The notes beneath the pieces are model-generated. The model made no database searches and was not told the DNA's origin. It worked only from the letters and a program-made list of their open reading frames with translations. A program made the translations under genes and the position numbers. Shown here one piece after another: positions 8,633-17,088 of a DNA stretch of 64,000 bases. Origin of the DNA: Bacteriovoracaceae bacterium UBA6261 (GTDB lineage: Bacteria > Bdellovibrionota > Bacteriovoracia > Bacteriovoracales > Bacteriovoracaceae). Each line of letters begins with the position of its first letter. Position 1 is the first letter of the stretch. The DNA is taken from positions 1 to 64,000 of the forward strand of contig DJVH01000072.1 in NCBI GenBank assembly GCA_002440825.1. The letters run 5' to 3'.

Positions 8633-9565
8633 TCAGAGCCCGGGAACGTGGTTGATTCTCATGACTTTCTCATAGGTGTTGAGAGCATCGTTTGAGAGAT
8701 GGCGTGATTCAGAACAGCCACGGTCCTGATTAAAAATAAAATCATCCGCCCCTTGAATCAAAATCCCTTCAACTTTACCTGTTTCATAGTTCAGAACAGG
8801 TGAGCCCGAGTTACCGGCAAAGGTATCCAGATTGGCCGTAAAATAATTTCTTCTTAAAAAAACAGAACGGAAAGTTGTTTCTTTCTCGATATTGTTAAGA
8901 CCGGCAACGCGGCCACCATCGGTAATTTTCATAGGCAAACCCAACGGATGTCCGATAACAACCAGAGGAGTCTCGTGATCAACGAATCCTTTTTTGCGGT
9001 ACTCAAGCGGAGCACGGCCGAAGACAGGTCTGTCTAATTCAATCACAGCAAAATCATTGACCTGAATTTTATTATAAATGTATTTTTGCGCGATAACCTT
9101 CTTGCACGAATACACATTGGATTTTTTAATCACTTTTGTGTCTGCTTTGAAATCGAAAACCCATTTATTAGAAAGGCATTCCTGTTCACTCGTAATGCAG
9201 TGGCCGGCAGTGATAAGCTTGTTCGGCGATATCAAAAAGCCGGAACAGTCGCCCAGGCTTACTTGATCGACAAATCGTTCATCAGAACAAATTTGTGGAA
9301 CAACTTGTTTTAATTTTCTCGTATTGAAATTTATCAGAGTAGGATCTTCGCGGTTTTCAGAAAGTTTTCTCGCAGAGACTTTCAGAGCAACAGATCTCGC
9401 TTTTTCAATGAAAAGTGGATTGGCATATTCATTCACTTCGTAGCGATCATCGGCACCATAAATAAGATCGGTATTTTCAAAGGAATAACGAAAGGGAAGC
9501 GCTGTCGCTGCCATTGAAACTGAGTGGGTTGCAAGCAAAAGAGCTAGAAGCAAAGAAGCCTTCAT
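8633..9565 (-). CDS. Secreted trypsin-like (S1) serine protease
   Basis: The 310-residue protein has a signal peptide (residues 1-19) and a chymotrypsin-fold domain with the triad His122 (ITAGHC), Asp171 (NDFAVIEL) and Ser254 (GNSGSP). Cysteines at 93, 107, 123 and 130 suggest disulfides, so it acts in the periplasm or outside the cell. A segment of about 65 residues between signal and protease domain could be a propeptide. Secreted S1 proteases are common in predatory Bdellovibrionota (family knowledge); its target is unknown. The leader carries a hairpin reaching the GGAG ribosome-binding site. Confidence 0.88.
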   Translation of the reverse strand: MKASLLLALLLATHSVSMAATALPFRYSFENTDLIYGADDRYEVNEYANPLFIEKARSVALKVSARKLSENREDPTLINFNTRKLKQVVPQICSDERFVDQVSLGDCSGFLISPNKLITAGHCITSEQECLSNKWVFDFKADTKVIKKSNVYSCKKVIAQKYIYNKIQVNDFAVIELDRPVFGRAPLEYRKKGFVDHETPLVVIGHPLGLPMKITDGGRVAGLNNIEKETTFRSVFLRRNYFTANLDTFAGNSGSPVLNYETGKVEGILIQGADDFIFNQDRGCSESRHLSNDALNTYEKVMRINHVPGL

Positions 9566-9572
9566 ATGAACT

Positions 9573-9608
9573 CCGAAAAAGTGTTAGGTGAAACTATCAC
9601 TTTTTCGG
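9573..9608 (-). promoter_or_regulatory. Leader hairpin overlapping the protease SD
   Basis: Bases 9573-9583 are an exact reverse complement of 9598-9608 (11 bp, 14-base loop). In the minus-strand RNA the 3' arm ends in CGG, the first bases of CGGAG, with the ATG five bases later. The stem therefore includes part of the Shine-Dalgarno. No U-tract follows, so it is not an intrinsic terminator of the upstream barrel gene. It could also be a DNA operator. Confidence 0.55.
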
Positions 9609-9643
9609 GGTCATCGATCATTTTTTGAAAAATTTACAAGGAC

Positions 9644-10831
9644 TTAGAACCAGAAAGAGATGGTCGTCGCCAGTTTATACGCATTATTGTTCGGGTAGCG
9701 GAAATTGCTCAGGGCCTTGGCGCTATCCGCAGTCGTTTTACGCTTTTCGTACAGTCCACCCATTGTCAGGAACGCTGATTTTGAGAGGTTGTACTGAGCA
9801 CCGGTTTCGATCTTGTAGTTTTGTGCTCGAGTTGTCTGACCGAATTGTCTGTTGGAATCGCCCTGGTAGTAGCGTCCTTCCTGAACAAAGGCCGTGCTGA
9901 AGTTGTGATACTTATCTTTGACATGAGTAAATTCAGCGTTGGCCAGCCAGCTCCAGTCCGTATTGATGTGATATTGAGTTCCCATCTGAACGAAGTACTC
10001 TTGCTTTAAGTAGGTACTGTAAGCTTCAAATGGTCCTTTTGATTGTTTACCCCACATAAGGTCAACCCAGAATTCCCAGTCATCAGCGTCGCGGGTAGCG
10101 CCGAAATCAAAAGCGTATGAACCCGTGTGTGCGAATTTATTTCTGTAGTAAATTTGCCCTGCTGTCATCGTCCAGTAGCCGCTTCTGTAAAGCTCAAGCT
10201 TATTGGCGAAGCCTTGCTCTTTACTTGTGTTGAAGGCCGGAACGTTGTCGGCGGTATAGCCTGTCACTCTTAATGGTGAGATCGCTGTTCCTGCGCCTCC
10301 TGAAGTGACATAGGAAATGCTTCCATTGTCGTAAGTTTTAACTTCTGTACTGTCACCAAAAACAGCAAATGTATCAGCAAAACCCACACCTCTGTTTCCA
10401 TAAGTCGCAGAGATAAAATTTTTGCGTGAAACTTTTCTCCAGCCGTTTTCAGTTCCGATTAAAGAGCCACCATCGAGATAAGAGTTTTCAATGACACCCC
10501 AGTGAAGGTTTTGAAAACGGATGATTCCTTTTCCAAGAGAAAATCTCCAGCCTTTGATTCCGCGATAGCTTGCGTAGGCTTCTTCGAAAATATTGTTGGC
10601 TTCACTTAATCTTGAGTTGTCGAGGTCGAGTTTGATGGCCGCAGATAAATAGTCTTGTTCAGCGAATACTTTTAAATCGAGAACACCGATACCGATGACG
10701 GCAGCACCTGGAGCATTGGAAATTTTTTCGTAATTGAGGGCATCGAGAGCGATAAAGCCTTTGAGAGCAGTATCGAGTGAAAAGGCAAAATTAGGTAGCA
10801 GTAAGCAGAGTAACAAGCATAAGCTTCTCAT
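9644..10831 (-). CDS. Outer-membrane beta-barrel (porin-like) protein
   Basis: The 395-residue product has a signal peptide (residues 1-18, ending FAFS). It then has alternating hydrophobic/aromatic strands to a C-terminal TISFWF, the aromatic end typical of outer-membrane barrels recognised by the Bam complex. No cysteine appears in the mature part. I cannot assign a substrate; it resembles bacterial porins or outer-membrane proteins of predatory bacteria in general pattern only. The ribosome-binding site GGGGG lies four bases before ATG and is inside a hairpin. It follows the 69-residue lipoprotein gene by 36 bp. Confidence 0.75.
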   Translation of the reverse strand: MRSLCLLLCLLLPNFAFSLDTALKGFIALDALNYEKISNAPGAAVIGIGVLDLKVFAEQDYLSAAIKLDLDNSRLSEANNIFEEAYASYRGIKGWRFSLGKGIIRFQNLHWGVIENSYLDGGSLIGTENGWRKVSRKNFISATYGNRGVGFADTFAVFGDSTEVKTYDNGSISYVTSGGAGTAISPLRVTGYTADNVPAFNTSKEQGFANKLELYRSGYWTMTAGQIYYRNKFAHTGSYAFDFGATRDADDWEFWVDLMWGKQSKGPFEAYSTYLKQEYFVQMGTQYHINTDWSWLANAEFTHVKDKYHNFSTAFVQEGRYYQGDSNRQFGQTTRAQNYKIETGAQYNLSKSAFLTMGGLYEKRKTTADSAKALSNFRYPNNNAYKLATTISFWF

Positions 10832-10832
10832 G

Positions 10833-10862
10833 AATCCCCCAGTAATGTCTTAATGGGGGATT
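10833..10862 (-). promoter_or_regulatory. Leader hairpin sequestering the porin-like SD
   Basis: AATCCCCC and GGGGGATT (10833-10840 with 10855-10862 as an 8-bp inverted repeat, extendable by one pair) flank a 14-base loop. In the minus-strand RNA the GGGGG arm is the ribosome-binding site four bases before the start codon. CCCCC is a perfect anti-SD. No U-tract follows. Confidence 0.55.
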
Positions 10863-10867
10863 ATGTA

Positions 10868-11077
10868 TCATTTATGATCTTGTTTTTCTATACATTCTTC
10901 AACGTTATCAAAATAAGTTTGATATTCGCCTTTAACGTGATTCCAGCAATCTTTCGTCTTCTCGGAAGCGATGGAACGATCCGGGGCCGCCTGCTGGTGT
11001 GAACATGACACCAAGGTAGTCATCGAGAGCGCTGTAAGTGTAAGAATAAATAATGGTGATTTGATCGATTTTTTCAT
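10868..11077 (-). CDS. Small lipoprotein of unknown function
   Basis: The 69-residue precursor has a lipobox LVSC with lipidated Cys25, leaving a 45-residue mature chain with two further cysteines (in DCWNH and EECIE) that could pair. No family is recognised. The GGGAG ribosome-binding site, ten bases before ATG, overlaps a 14-bp hairpin. It lies between another small lipoprotein and the porin-like gene on the same strand, so a shared envelope role is possible. Confidence 0.65.
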   Translation of the reverse strand: MKKSIKSPLFILTLTALSMTTLVSCSHQQAAPDRSIASEKTKDCWNHVKGEYQTYFDNVEECIEKQDHK

Positions 11078-11089
11078 AGATTTTTTACT

Positions 11090-11123
11090 CCCGGATTCAT
11101 TTTACGACGAAAATGAATCCGGG
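11090..11123 (-). promoter_or_regulatory. Strong leader hairpin abutting the 69-aa lipoprotein SD
   Basis: Bases 11090-11103 pair perfectly with 11110-11123 (14 bp, six-base loop). In minus-strand RNA the 3' arm ends in GGG, the start of GGGAG, and ATG follows ten bases later. The following bases are A-rich rather than U-rich, so intrinsic termination of the upstream lipoprotein gene is unlikely. Confidence 0.6.
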
Positions 11124-11145
11124 AAAAGTGAACCGATTTTGCCTA

Positions 11146-11328
11146 TTATTTTTTTGGTTCTTCTTTAGTTTCAGCTTTAGTCTCAGCTTTCTTCATATCG
11201 CACTGATTATTGCAGCAGCTTTTATCTTTCATTTTACATTGGTTATCACCATAACAAGCACCGTGGTGAGCGCAAGATGTGAAAAGAACAAGAGATGAAA
11301 GTGCCAGTGCTTGAATTAAAAATTTCAT
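11146..11328 (-). CDS. Small Cys-rich lipoprotein
   Basis: The 60-residue precursor has lipobox LFTSC (lipid Cys19). The short mature part is rich in Cys (25, 31, 38, 39, 43), His (21, 22) and Met, then a Lys/Glu tail with the repeat KAET. The composition suggests metal or redox binding, but this is inference. A TATAAT -10 box (minus strand, 11365-11370) and an AGGAG site six bases before ATG support it as a real gene. The leader forms a CTCCT/AGGAG hairpin. Confidence 0.7.
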   Translation of the reverse strand: MKFLIQALALSSLVLFTSCAHHGACYGDNQCKMKDKSCCNNQCDMKKAETKAETKEEPKK

Positions 11329-11334
11329 TGAGAA

Positions 11335-11362
11335 CTCCTGAAAAAGAATTTTTCTATAGGAG
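11335..11362 (-). promoter_or_regulatory. Leader hairpin with anti-SD/SD pairing
   Basis: CTCCT and AGGAG (11335-11339 with 11358-11362) plus GAAAAA/TTTTTC (11340-11345 with 11349-11354) form one stem with a three-base bulge and a three-base loop. In RNA the whole AGGAG ribosome-binding site is paired. A TATAAT box is just upstream (11365-11370), so the transcript may start within or next to the 5' arm, which would weaken the pairing. Confidence 0.55.
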
Positions 11363-11408
11363 CTATTATAAACTAATTTGGGAAACTAAAAAGGCGAGGA
11401 AATAAAAA

Positions 11409-12311
11409 CTAGATACTGTACCTTTTAGGTAGGAATTTTATTGTATCCAGACCATGAAATTGCTCAGGCAGCAAAGAAGCAATCGAATAAAGCGCCTTCA
11501 TGGCGGTTGCCGTTTCATAACTTGAAGAAAGCACTGCTTTTTTCGGAAAGGCCTCTGCAATTTCAAAACTTTTGGAAAGACCAATCTGGGAAGGCTTTAC
11601 GATGAGGTAATCTTCAGGAGCGATTTTTTCCAGATGATTCACCATTGGCAGAAGACTTTCATCAACGGCGAGAGGTATTGAAACCATTTTTTTAAAAAGC
11701 ACACTGTCTGAAAAGTTTTTAAAAGGTTCTTCTATATACTGGATATTTTTTTGTGGCAGTTGATTTAAAAATTCAAGCAATGAATCGCTTTCAAAGGTGC
11801 GGTTGCCATCGAGCCTGAAGAGAGTCTTTTGGTTTTTTGCAAGACAATCTCTCATGGCGGCCGATGTGTCTTCAGCAAGACCAGGACGAATTTTTATTTT
11901 CACGCAATCCGGAACCTGATCAAAAGGCAGGCGGGCATTATAAAGTCCGTTAATTTTAACTGACTCCTGAGCTGGAAGCGGAAACTTGTTTTGAAAAGCT
12001 GCAAATAAAACCGCCTCAACTATGTACAGGAGTTCACCGTTAAGTGTTGTCTCCGTCAACCCGAAGGCTGGTTTTTTTCTGTTAAAATTTTCCAAAGAAA
12101 AATTTCGTTCATCTGAAAAAAAATCGTTAAGAACAAATTGCCACTCTTGAATTGTATAGTGATGAAAATGAGGAAGCGCTGTGAGCGTAACCTTTTCCTT
12201 CTCATTGATAGTAACAGTCAGAGCATGGTTGGTTGCAATTTTGAAAGAACCCACTGTGATGGGGGTTGTGTAAGCAAATTCATTTTTTTCAAAACGCAGC
12301 TTTAATTTCAA
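11409..12311 (-). CDS. menC: o-Succinylbenzoate synthase (MenC)
   Basis: This enolase-superfamily enzyme dehydrates SHCHC to o-succinylbenzoate in menaquinone synthesis. Visible catalytic elements, in order, are the lysine pair KIKIRPG, the metal ligands in LDGNRTF, IEEPF and VDES, and a late base in IVKPSQIG. The usual KxK is present as KIK. I chose a TTG start that overlaps the menA stop as TTGA, giving 300 residues; an in-frame upstream start at 12359 would add 16 residues inside menA. It is last in the men operon. Confidence 0.85.
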   Translation of the reverse strand: MKLKLRFEKNEFAYTTPITVGSFKIATNHALTVTINEKEKVTLTALPHFHHYTIQEWQFVLNDFFSDERNFSLENFNRKKPAFGLTETTLNGELLYIVEAVLFAAFQNKFPLPAQESVKINGLYNARLPFDQVPDCVKIKIRPGLAEDTSAAMRDCLAKNQKTLFRLDGNRTFESDSLLEFLNQLPQKNIQYIEEPFKNFSDSVLFKKMVSIPLAVDESLLPMVNHLEKIAPEDYLIVKPSQIGLSKSFEIAEAFPKKAVLSSSYETATAMKALYSIASLLPEQFHGLDTIKFLPKRYSI

Positions 12312-13216
12312 AGCAACTTTCCGGTGGACATTAAAAGGGCCAGAGAAGACAGAAGGCAATACACCAATAAATACTGTGCCGTCTTTGCAAGGGCCATGTT
12401 CAGGCTTCTATCGATAGGTCTTTTGAGGATCTGAATCCAGTTGCCGGTGAAAGCAAGAGGAAGAAAACAAACAGGAAGAAGCCAGTTGTAGTGATAAAGA
12501 AAAGCGACAAGGATAAGAAGCAGGGATGAGCAGATGATTAAGGCAAGACATAATCTGCGTTGAAAATTTTCTCCAAAGCGCACGGCAATGGTTCGTTTGT
12601 TGGTTTCTTGATCAGTTTCGATATCCCGAAGGTTGTTGACGGCAAGGATGGTTGCAGAAATAAAACCCGGACCCATCGCCATGACGAAATCTATCAAATG
12701 AAATTCGTGCGTCTGAAGATACACTGTACCGGTCACAGCGACGATTCCAAAAAAAACAAAGGCAGCAACTTCACCCAAACCATTATGGGAAAGAGGAAAA
12801 GGGCCTCCCGTATATCCGTAAGCAAAATAAAGAGAAATGAGACCTACAAAAATAATAACCGGTCCGCCGACAAACATCAGATAAATTCCAAGCAGCAAGG
12901 CCAGAAAGAGAACTCCGATCAGTGCATTTCTCATTTGAGTGGCAGAAATTAAACCAGCATGAGTAACTCGTGTCGGCCCCAATCTTTTTTCGGTATCAAC
13001 GCCTTTTAAAGAATCGAGATAATCATTGGCAATATTGGAAGCAACCTGCATCAAGAGAGCGCAGAAGAGAGTGAGAAATGCGACCAGAGGATCGAGTGAA
13101 TTCTGGTGAATATAGGCCAGTGTCAGACCAAGCAGAACCGGTGCAATCGAAGCAAATAATGTTTTGGGTCTCGTGGCGAGAATCCAGGGATTAGGCTGGG
13201 CATTGGCCGCGTTCAT
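12308..13216 (-). CDS. menA: 1,4-Dihydroxy-2-naphthoate polyprenyltransferase (MenA)
   Basis: MenA attaches the polyprenyl chain to 1,4-dihydroxy-2-naphthoate at the inner membrane. The 302-residue protein has about eight membrane helices. The UbiA-family Asp-rich motif NDYLDSLKGVD and a second one, NNLRDIETD, bind the Mg-diphosphate of the prenyl donor. It overlaps menD by ATGA and menC by TTGA, so the three genes are translationally coupled. The divergent polyprenyl synthase nearby probably makes its substrate. Confidence 0.92.
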   Translation of the reverse strand: MNAANAQPNPWILATRPKTLFASIAPVLLGLTLAYIHQNSLDPLVAFLTLFCALLMQVASNIANDYLDSLKGVDTEKRLGPTRVTHAGLISATQMRNALIGVLFLALLLGIYLMFVGGPVIIFVGLISLYFAYGYTGGPFPLSHNGLGEVAAFVFFGIVAVTGTVYLQTHEFHLIDFVMAMGPGFISATILAVNNLRDIETDQETNKRTIAVRFGENFQRRLCLALIICSSLLLILVAFLYHYNWLLPVCFLPLAFTGNWIQILKRPIDRSLNMALAKTAQYLLVYCLLSSLALLMSTGKLL

Positions 13217-14958
13217 AGTTTAATCGTCCTTAATTTGTCATAAACATTCTTATTGGTTTCATGATCAATAAAAATTTCCATCAGGGCATGAGCTTTTGAA
13301 TTCTGCAAATCCTGAAAACGTGAATTGAGTTCTTCACGGTTTCTGACTGGCAAATAGGAAATTCCCGCAAGGGCCGCGGCCTTTTCAAAAGTTTGTCCGT
13401 GAGGACTGGTGATATATTTCAGAACGTCTTGTTCCTTGTGAATCGGAAGAAGCGTAAAAATTCCGCCGCCATCATTATTGATGAGAAGTATTTTTAAAGG
13501 TGTTTTCATGTCCTTTAAAAAATAAAGAGAATTTAAATCGTGAATGAAAGCGACATCACCGATAATCAAATAAACTTCTTTTTGTTTGCCGTCGATAAAG
13601 CCTGCGCTTGAAGCAATAAAGCCTTCGATTCCGCTGACACCTCTGTTGGTGGCAACCGTGAGATTTTTTCGGTTTTCGTGCGAAAAATAAGCATCAAAGG
13701 AGCGCACGACTGTACTGTTGCCGATATAGAGAATGGATTCATTTTTGATTTTATCAATGATTGTCTTACTGATGGAAGGATAGGCCAAAGGACCTTCATC
13801 GATCAGATTCATTTTTTGTTTTGTGAAGGACTCAAATTCAATTTGAATTTTTTTCTTCGGCAATCCAGGACCCAACAACTCATTTAAGGCCCGGATACTT
13901 GAATTGATATCAGCATTAATACGCATCTTTGTATGATGGCTTGGATCTTCTTTTTCCAGATTGCGACTAAGCGTCATCAAATTAATAGCAGGAACCTGTT
14001 TTAAAAAAGAATAATAATGTTTGGATGTGAGTCTTCCGCCGATATGAAAAACAGTTTCCGGTGGATTTTTCACCAGGGCGTCCTGAACTTCGGGATGATC
14101 AAAAGTCGGAAGAGCATTGTCTGATAAGTTAAAAGCGTATTTAAGTGAACTGGAAACATCAAAGTACACAGGCCAGTTCAGAAGCTGGATAAATTTTTTC
14201 ACTTCTTCAGTGTCGTCATAAGGATTGAGACTACCAATGACAAGCAAACCGGTTTTAGAGTGGCGAAGAATGCCGGCAATCTCTTCAAGGTCCGCTCTGT
14301 CCGGTGTAGTACTGGAACTCATATAGCGGGTCGAAGGCCCTTCTCTTTTAATCTGATCCTCAGCAAGCTTCAGATACCCGGCCGGCAATGATTGAAGTGA
14401 ATTTTCCAAAGGCTCTCTAAAAGCACAATTGAAATGCACCGGTCCTTTTTGAGGGTAGAGTGATTTATGAATGAGATTTGAAAGGGACGAGGTGAGAGCA
14501 AGGGGACTGATATCCACGCTGGCGGCCCCAAGGCCCATTTCACCTTGAACATACTGTCCGTAAAATTTCGTCTGATCCATTGTCTGGTTGTCGTCGCAAA
14601 AAGTGAGTTCGGGCGGTCTGTCGGCCGAGAGAACAATTAACGGCAGATTTGATTTTTTTGCTTCGACGACAGCGGGCATATAATTGGCCATGGCCGTTCC
14701 CGATGTACAGACCAACACAGAAGGCTTGCCTGTCGCTTTTGAGTAACCAAGAGCGCGGTAGGCAGCGGCACGTTCATCCATACAAAGAATGAGCTGCATG
14801 TCCGGATGAAATTTCTGAAAGTGCGAAAGGGCCGCAATCAAGGGAGCGTTTCGCATTCCCGGTGAAAGATAGAAATGAGAAATTTTATTTTTAACAAATT
14901 CGTCGATGATGAGCGAAGCCCATACGCGATTAATGTTTTCTGAAAGCAATTTATTCAT
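13213..14958 (-). CDS. menD: SEPHCHC synthase (MenD)
   Basis: MenD joins 2-oxoglutarate and isochorismate using thiamine diphosphate. The 581 residues show the TPP-enzyme layout: an N-terminal Pyr domain with the catalytic Glu in the region of LVCTSGTAMANYMPA, a central domain, and a C-terminal PP domain with GDVAFIHDLNS followed by LLINNDGGGIF, which binds Mg-TPP. Length is usual for MenD. It overlaps menF by eight bases and menA by four. Confidence 0.94.
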   Translation of the reverse strand: MNKLLSENINRVWASLIIDEFVKNKISHFYLSPGMRNAPLIAALSHFQKFHPDMQLILCMDERAAAYRALGYSKATGKPSVLVCTSGTAMANYMPAVVEAKKSNLPLIVLSADRPPELTFCDDNQTMDQTKFYGQYVQGEMGLGAASVDISPLALTSSLSNLIHKSLYPQKGPVHFNCAFREPLENSLQSLPAGYLKLAEDQIKREGPSTRYMSSSTTPDRADLEEIAGILRHSKTGLLVIGSLNPYDDTEEVKKFIQLLNWPVYFDVSSSLKYAFNLSDNALPTFDHPEVQDALVKNPPETVFHIGGRLTSKHYYSFLKQVPAINLMTLSRNLEKEDPSHHTKMRINADINSSIRALNELLGPGLPKKKIQIEFESFTKQKMNLIDEGPLAYPSISKTIIDKIKNESILYIGNSTVVRSFDAYFSHENRKNLTVATNRGVSGIEGFIASSAGFIDGKQKEVYLIIGDVAFIHDLNSLYFLKDMKTPLKILLINNDGGGIFTLLPIHKEQDVLKYITSPHGQTFEKAAALAGISYLPVRNREELNSRFQDLQNSKAHALMEIFIDHETNKNVYDKLRTIKL

Positions 14959-16234
14959 TATGTACGACCTTTAAAAAAGGATTCATTTTTGTTCCGGTCT
15001 CAATCCATTCTTCTTCGGCCACAGATCCTTTGACAATGCCGGCCCCGCCGAAAATGGTGATTTTGTCGGGTTGAATGAAGGCCGAACGGATCCCCACGGC
15101 CAATTCTGAATAATGCGCAGAGAGTATTCCGATAGGTGCCGCATAAACTCCGCGATCAAACGGCTCTATTTCTTTGAGGCAATGCCGTGCTTTATTCCAT
15201 GGCAGGCCGCCGATGGCCGGAGTGGGATGGAGAAGTTCTATTAATTCAAGAGCACTGATGTTTTGTTTTAATGTCGCTTTTATATCGGCCTGGCGGTGCT
15301 GAATATAGGGAAGCTTCATAGTGATCAGAGGAGAAATGTCCAGTTTTTCTGAAAGCGGTCCCAGCTTTTCACAAAGCTCTTCAGTTACCAGCGAATGTTC
15401 GCGAACAAGTTTATCGTCTGTGCGAAGAAATTCTTCCAGCTCCTGATCTTCTTTTTCTGTTTTTCCCCGGGCCGCACTGCCCGCCAGTGAAATGCTTTCA
15501 AAGTTGCGTTCTTCCAGTGAAAATAATTTCTCAGGAGTAATAGAGAGAAAAGCTTCACCGAAGCGAGGTTGATGAAAAATAGTGAAACTTTTATTTTTTT
15601 GGTTCTTTCTTTTTAGCTGTCTGAAAAAAGCAAACGGATCGAGGATTTCGTTATATCCAAAAATTTTTCTTCTCGATAAAACAATTTTTTGAAGCTCGCC
15701 GTTGTTAAAAAGCTCGTCTGCTTTTTCTATCATCCGGGTCCATTCATCATGCTCGGGATTTTCTTCGTAAGAGGCCCAGGGGGGAATGAAATCTTCCTCT
15801 TCCACTGGCGTGTTTGGATCAAGAAGTAACGTTGGTGGTGAATAAGATCTTGTTTCACCATTTTTGAACATCACCAGAGTGCATTGATTGTCTTTGCAGA
15901 CAAAATTCCATTCATGCAGATGATAAGTGCCTTCAGAAGGCGTTTGTTCAAAAGTGAGTTCTGTTGTTAAGAAACACTTTGGGTATTGCTGGTAAAAACC
16001 GGTCACTTCTTTTTTGGTGAGCGAAATGGCCAGCCCCAGACCCAGAAAAGAAAAATTTTTATCTTTGGAAGAAAAAAAGAAAACTCGCTCGCAGGCCGAG
16101 TAGTTAAGCAGATCGCTTAAATCAACAGAACCCAGACTCAACGAGAGCGGTTGTCTTCCGGCAGCGTCAGAGTTTGATTTCAGCAGCGCCTGAATTTTCG
16201 GCAAATCTTCCCTAAAAAAACGCTCAACGTCCAT
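14951..16234 (-). CDS. menF: Isochorismate synthase (MenF)
   Basis: MenF turns chorismate into isochorismate, the branch point to menaquinone. The 427-residue protein carries the chorismate-binding domain in its C-terminal part, with SLAGSAARGKTEKEDQEL, HPTPAIGG and FGGAGIVKGSVAEEEW. It sits between menG and menD, overlapping the former by one base (TAATG). Siderophore-type isochorismate synthases are the main alternative but the operon settles the role. Confidence 0.92.
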   Translation of the reverse strand: MDVERFFREDLPKIQALLKSNSDAAGRQPLSLSLGSVDLSDLLNYSACERVFFFSSKDKNFSFLGLGLAISLTKKEVTGFYQQYPKCFLTTELTFEQTPSEGTYHLHEWNFVCKDNQCTLVMFKNGETRSYSPPTLLLDPNTPVEEEDFIPPWASYEENPEHDEWTRMIEKADELFNNGELQKIVLSRRKIFGYNEILDPFAFFRQLKRKNQKNKSFTIFHQPRFGEAFLSITPEKLFSLEERNFESISLAGSAARGKTEKEDQELEEFLRTDDKLVREHSLVTEELCEKLGPLSEKLDISPLITMKLPYIQHRQADIKATLKQNISALELIELLHPTPAIGGLPWNKARHCLKEIEPFDRGVYAAPIGILSAHYSELAVGIRSAFIQPDKITIFGGAGIVKGSVAEEEWIETGTKMNPFLKVVHNE

Positions 16235-16962
16235 TAGTCGATTTTATCCCCGATATACAACATGGCGATACCGAATGTGAGTGGCCGGCATTCCAGATTT
16301 TTAAAGCCCGCATTTTCCATGAGCTTTAAAAAATCTTTTCCATAGGGAAACTGCTCAACCGTTTTGTTTAAATATGTATAAGCGTCTTTATGTTTTGAAA
16401 CTATATTTCCGATTTTAGGAAGAAAGTGGCGGAAATAAAAAAAGTAAACAGCTCTCACAAGAGCATTGCTTGGAATGGCAAATTCCATAATCATGACCCG
16501 GCCATCTTTTCTTAGCACGCGATAAATATCGTGCAGAGACTTTTGAGGGTCCGAGAAATTTCTGATTCCAAAAGAGATCGTTGTTAAATCAAAAGAATTA
16601 TCTGCCGCGGGAATATTAACTGCGTCGCCGATCATGAGATTGATTTTTTTATCGAGGTTTTTCTTTTTTACTTTTTGAATTCCGATATCGACCATTCCTT
16701 TAGAAAGATCAAGGCCGGTAATTTTTTTGATGCGTTCATCTTTAATCAAAGTGAGCGGCACATCACCCGTTCCTGTCGCGAGGTCTAGAGCGTTAATGGT
16801 TTCTTTTATGGGAAGATGTTTTAGCAGTTTATTGCGCCAGTAAATATCAATTCCTAAAGAGAGAGTATGGTTTAAAAGATCATAGGTTCCGGCAATTTCA
16901 TTAAAGATTTTGTAGGATTCCTTTTTTCTCTCAGAGAGCGTTGTATTGTCAGCGTTATTCAT
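16234..16962 (-). CDS. ubiE: Demethylmenaquinone methyltransferase (MenG/UbiE)
   Basis: This SAM-dependent enzyme performs the last step of menaquinone synthesis. The 242 residues show the family signatures: motif I in LDLATGTGDVPL, plus GLDLSKGM and the UbiE box ISFGIRNFSD. A closing FGIAMLYIGDK is typical. No ubiquinone genes are seen, so MenG is the likelier role. It is the first gene of the men operon and is transcribed away from the polyprenyl synthase gene; the intervening 126 bp should hold both promoters. Confidence 0.93.
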   Translation of the reverse strand: MNNADNTTLSERKKESYKIFNEIAGTYDLLNHTLSLGIDIYWRNKLLKHLPIKETINALDLATGTGDVPLTLIKDERIKKITGLDLSKGMVDIGIQKVKKKNLDKKINLMIGDAVNIPAADNSFDLTTISFGIRNFSDPQKSLHDIYRVLRKDGRVMIMEFAIPSNALVRAVYFFYFRHFLPKIGNIVSKHKDAYTYLNKTVEQFPYGKDFLKLMENAGFKNLECRPLTFGIAMLYIGDKID

Positions 16963-17088
16963 AGCATTCGACCAGGTGGTTAGAGGGATAAAATGTCTTC
17001 GTTTTAGTGATTCTTTTTACCTTAAATAGAGTGTGCCTAGCAAGAATTGGATTTACAAAAATGATTGTATTTGTTAACTTTTCGCCAA

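Noticed and set aside
9078..9313. Plus-strand frames within the serine protease gene
   Set aside because: The minus-strand protease has the full catalytic triad and a signal peptide; the others are shadows.
11090..11123. Reading the 14-bp hairpin as an intrinsic terminator
   Set aside because: No U-tract follows on the minus strand; the bases after it are A-rich and contain the start region of the next gene.
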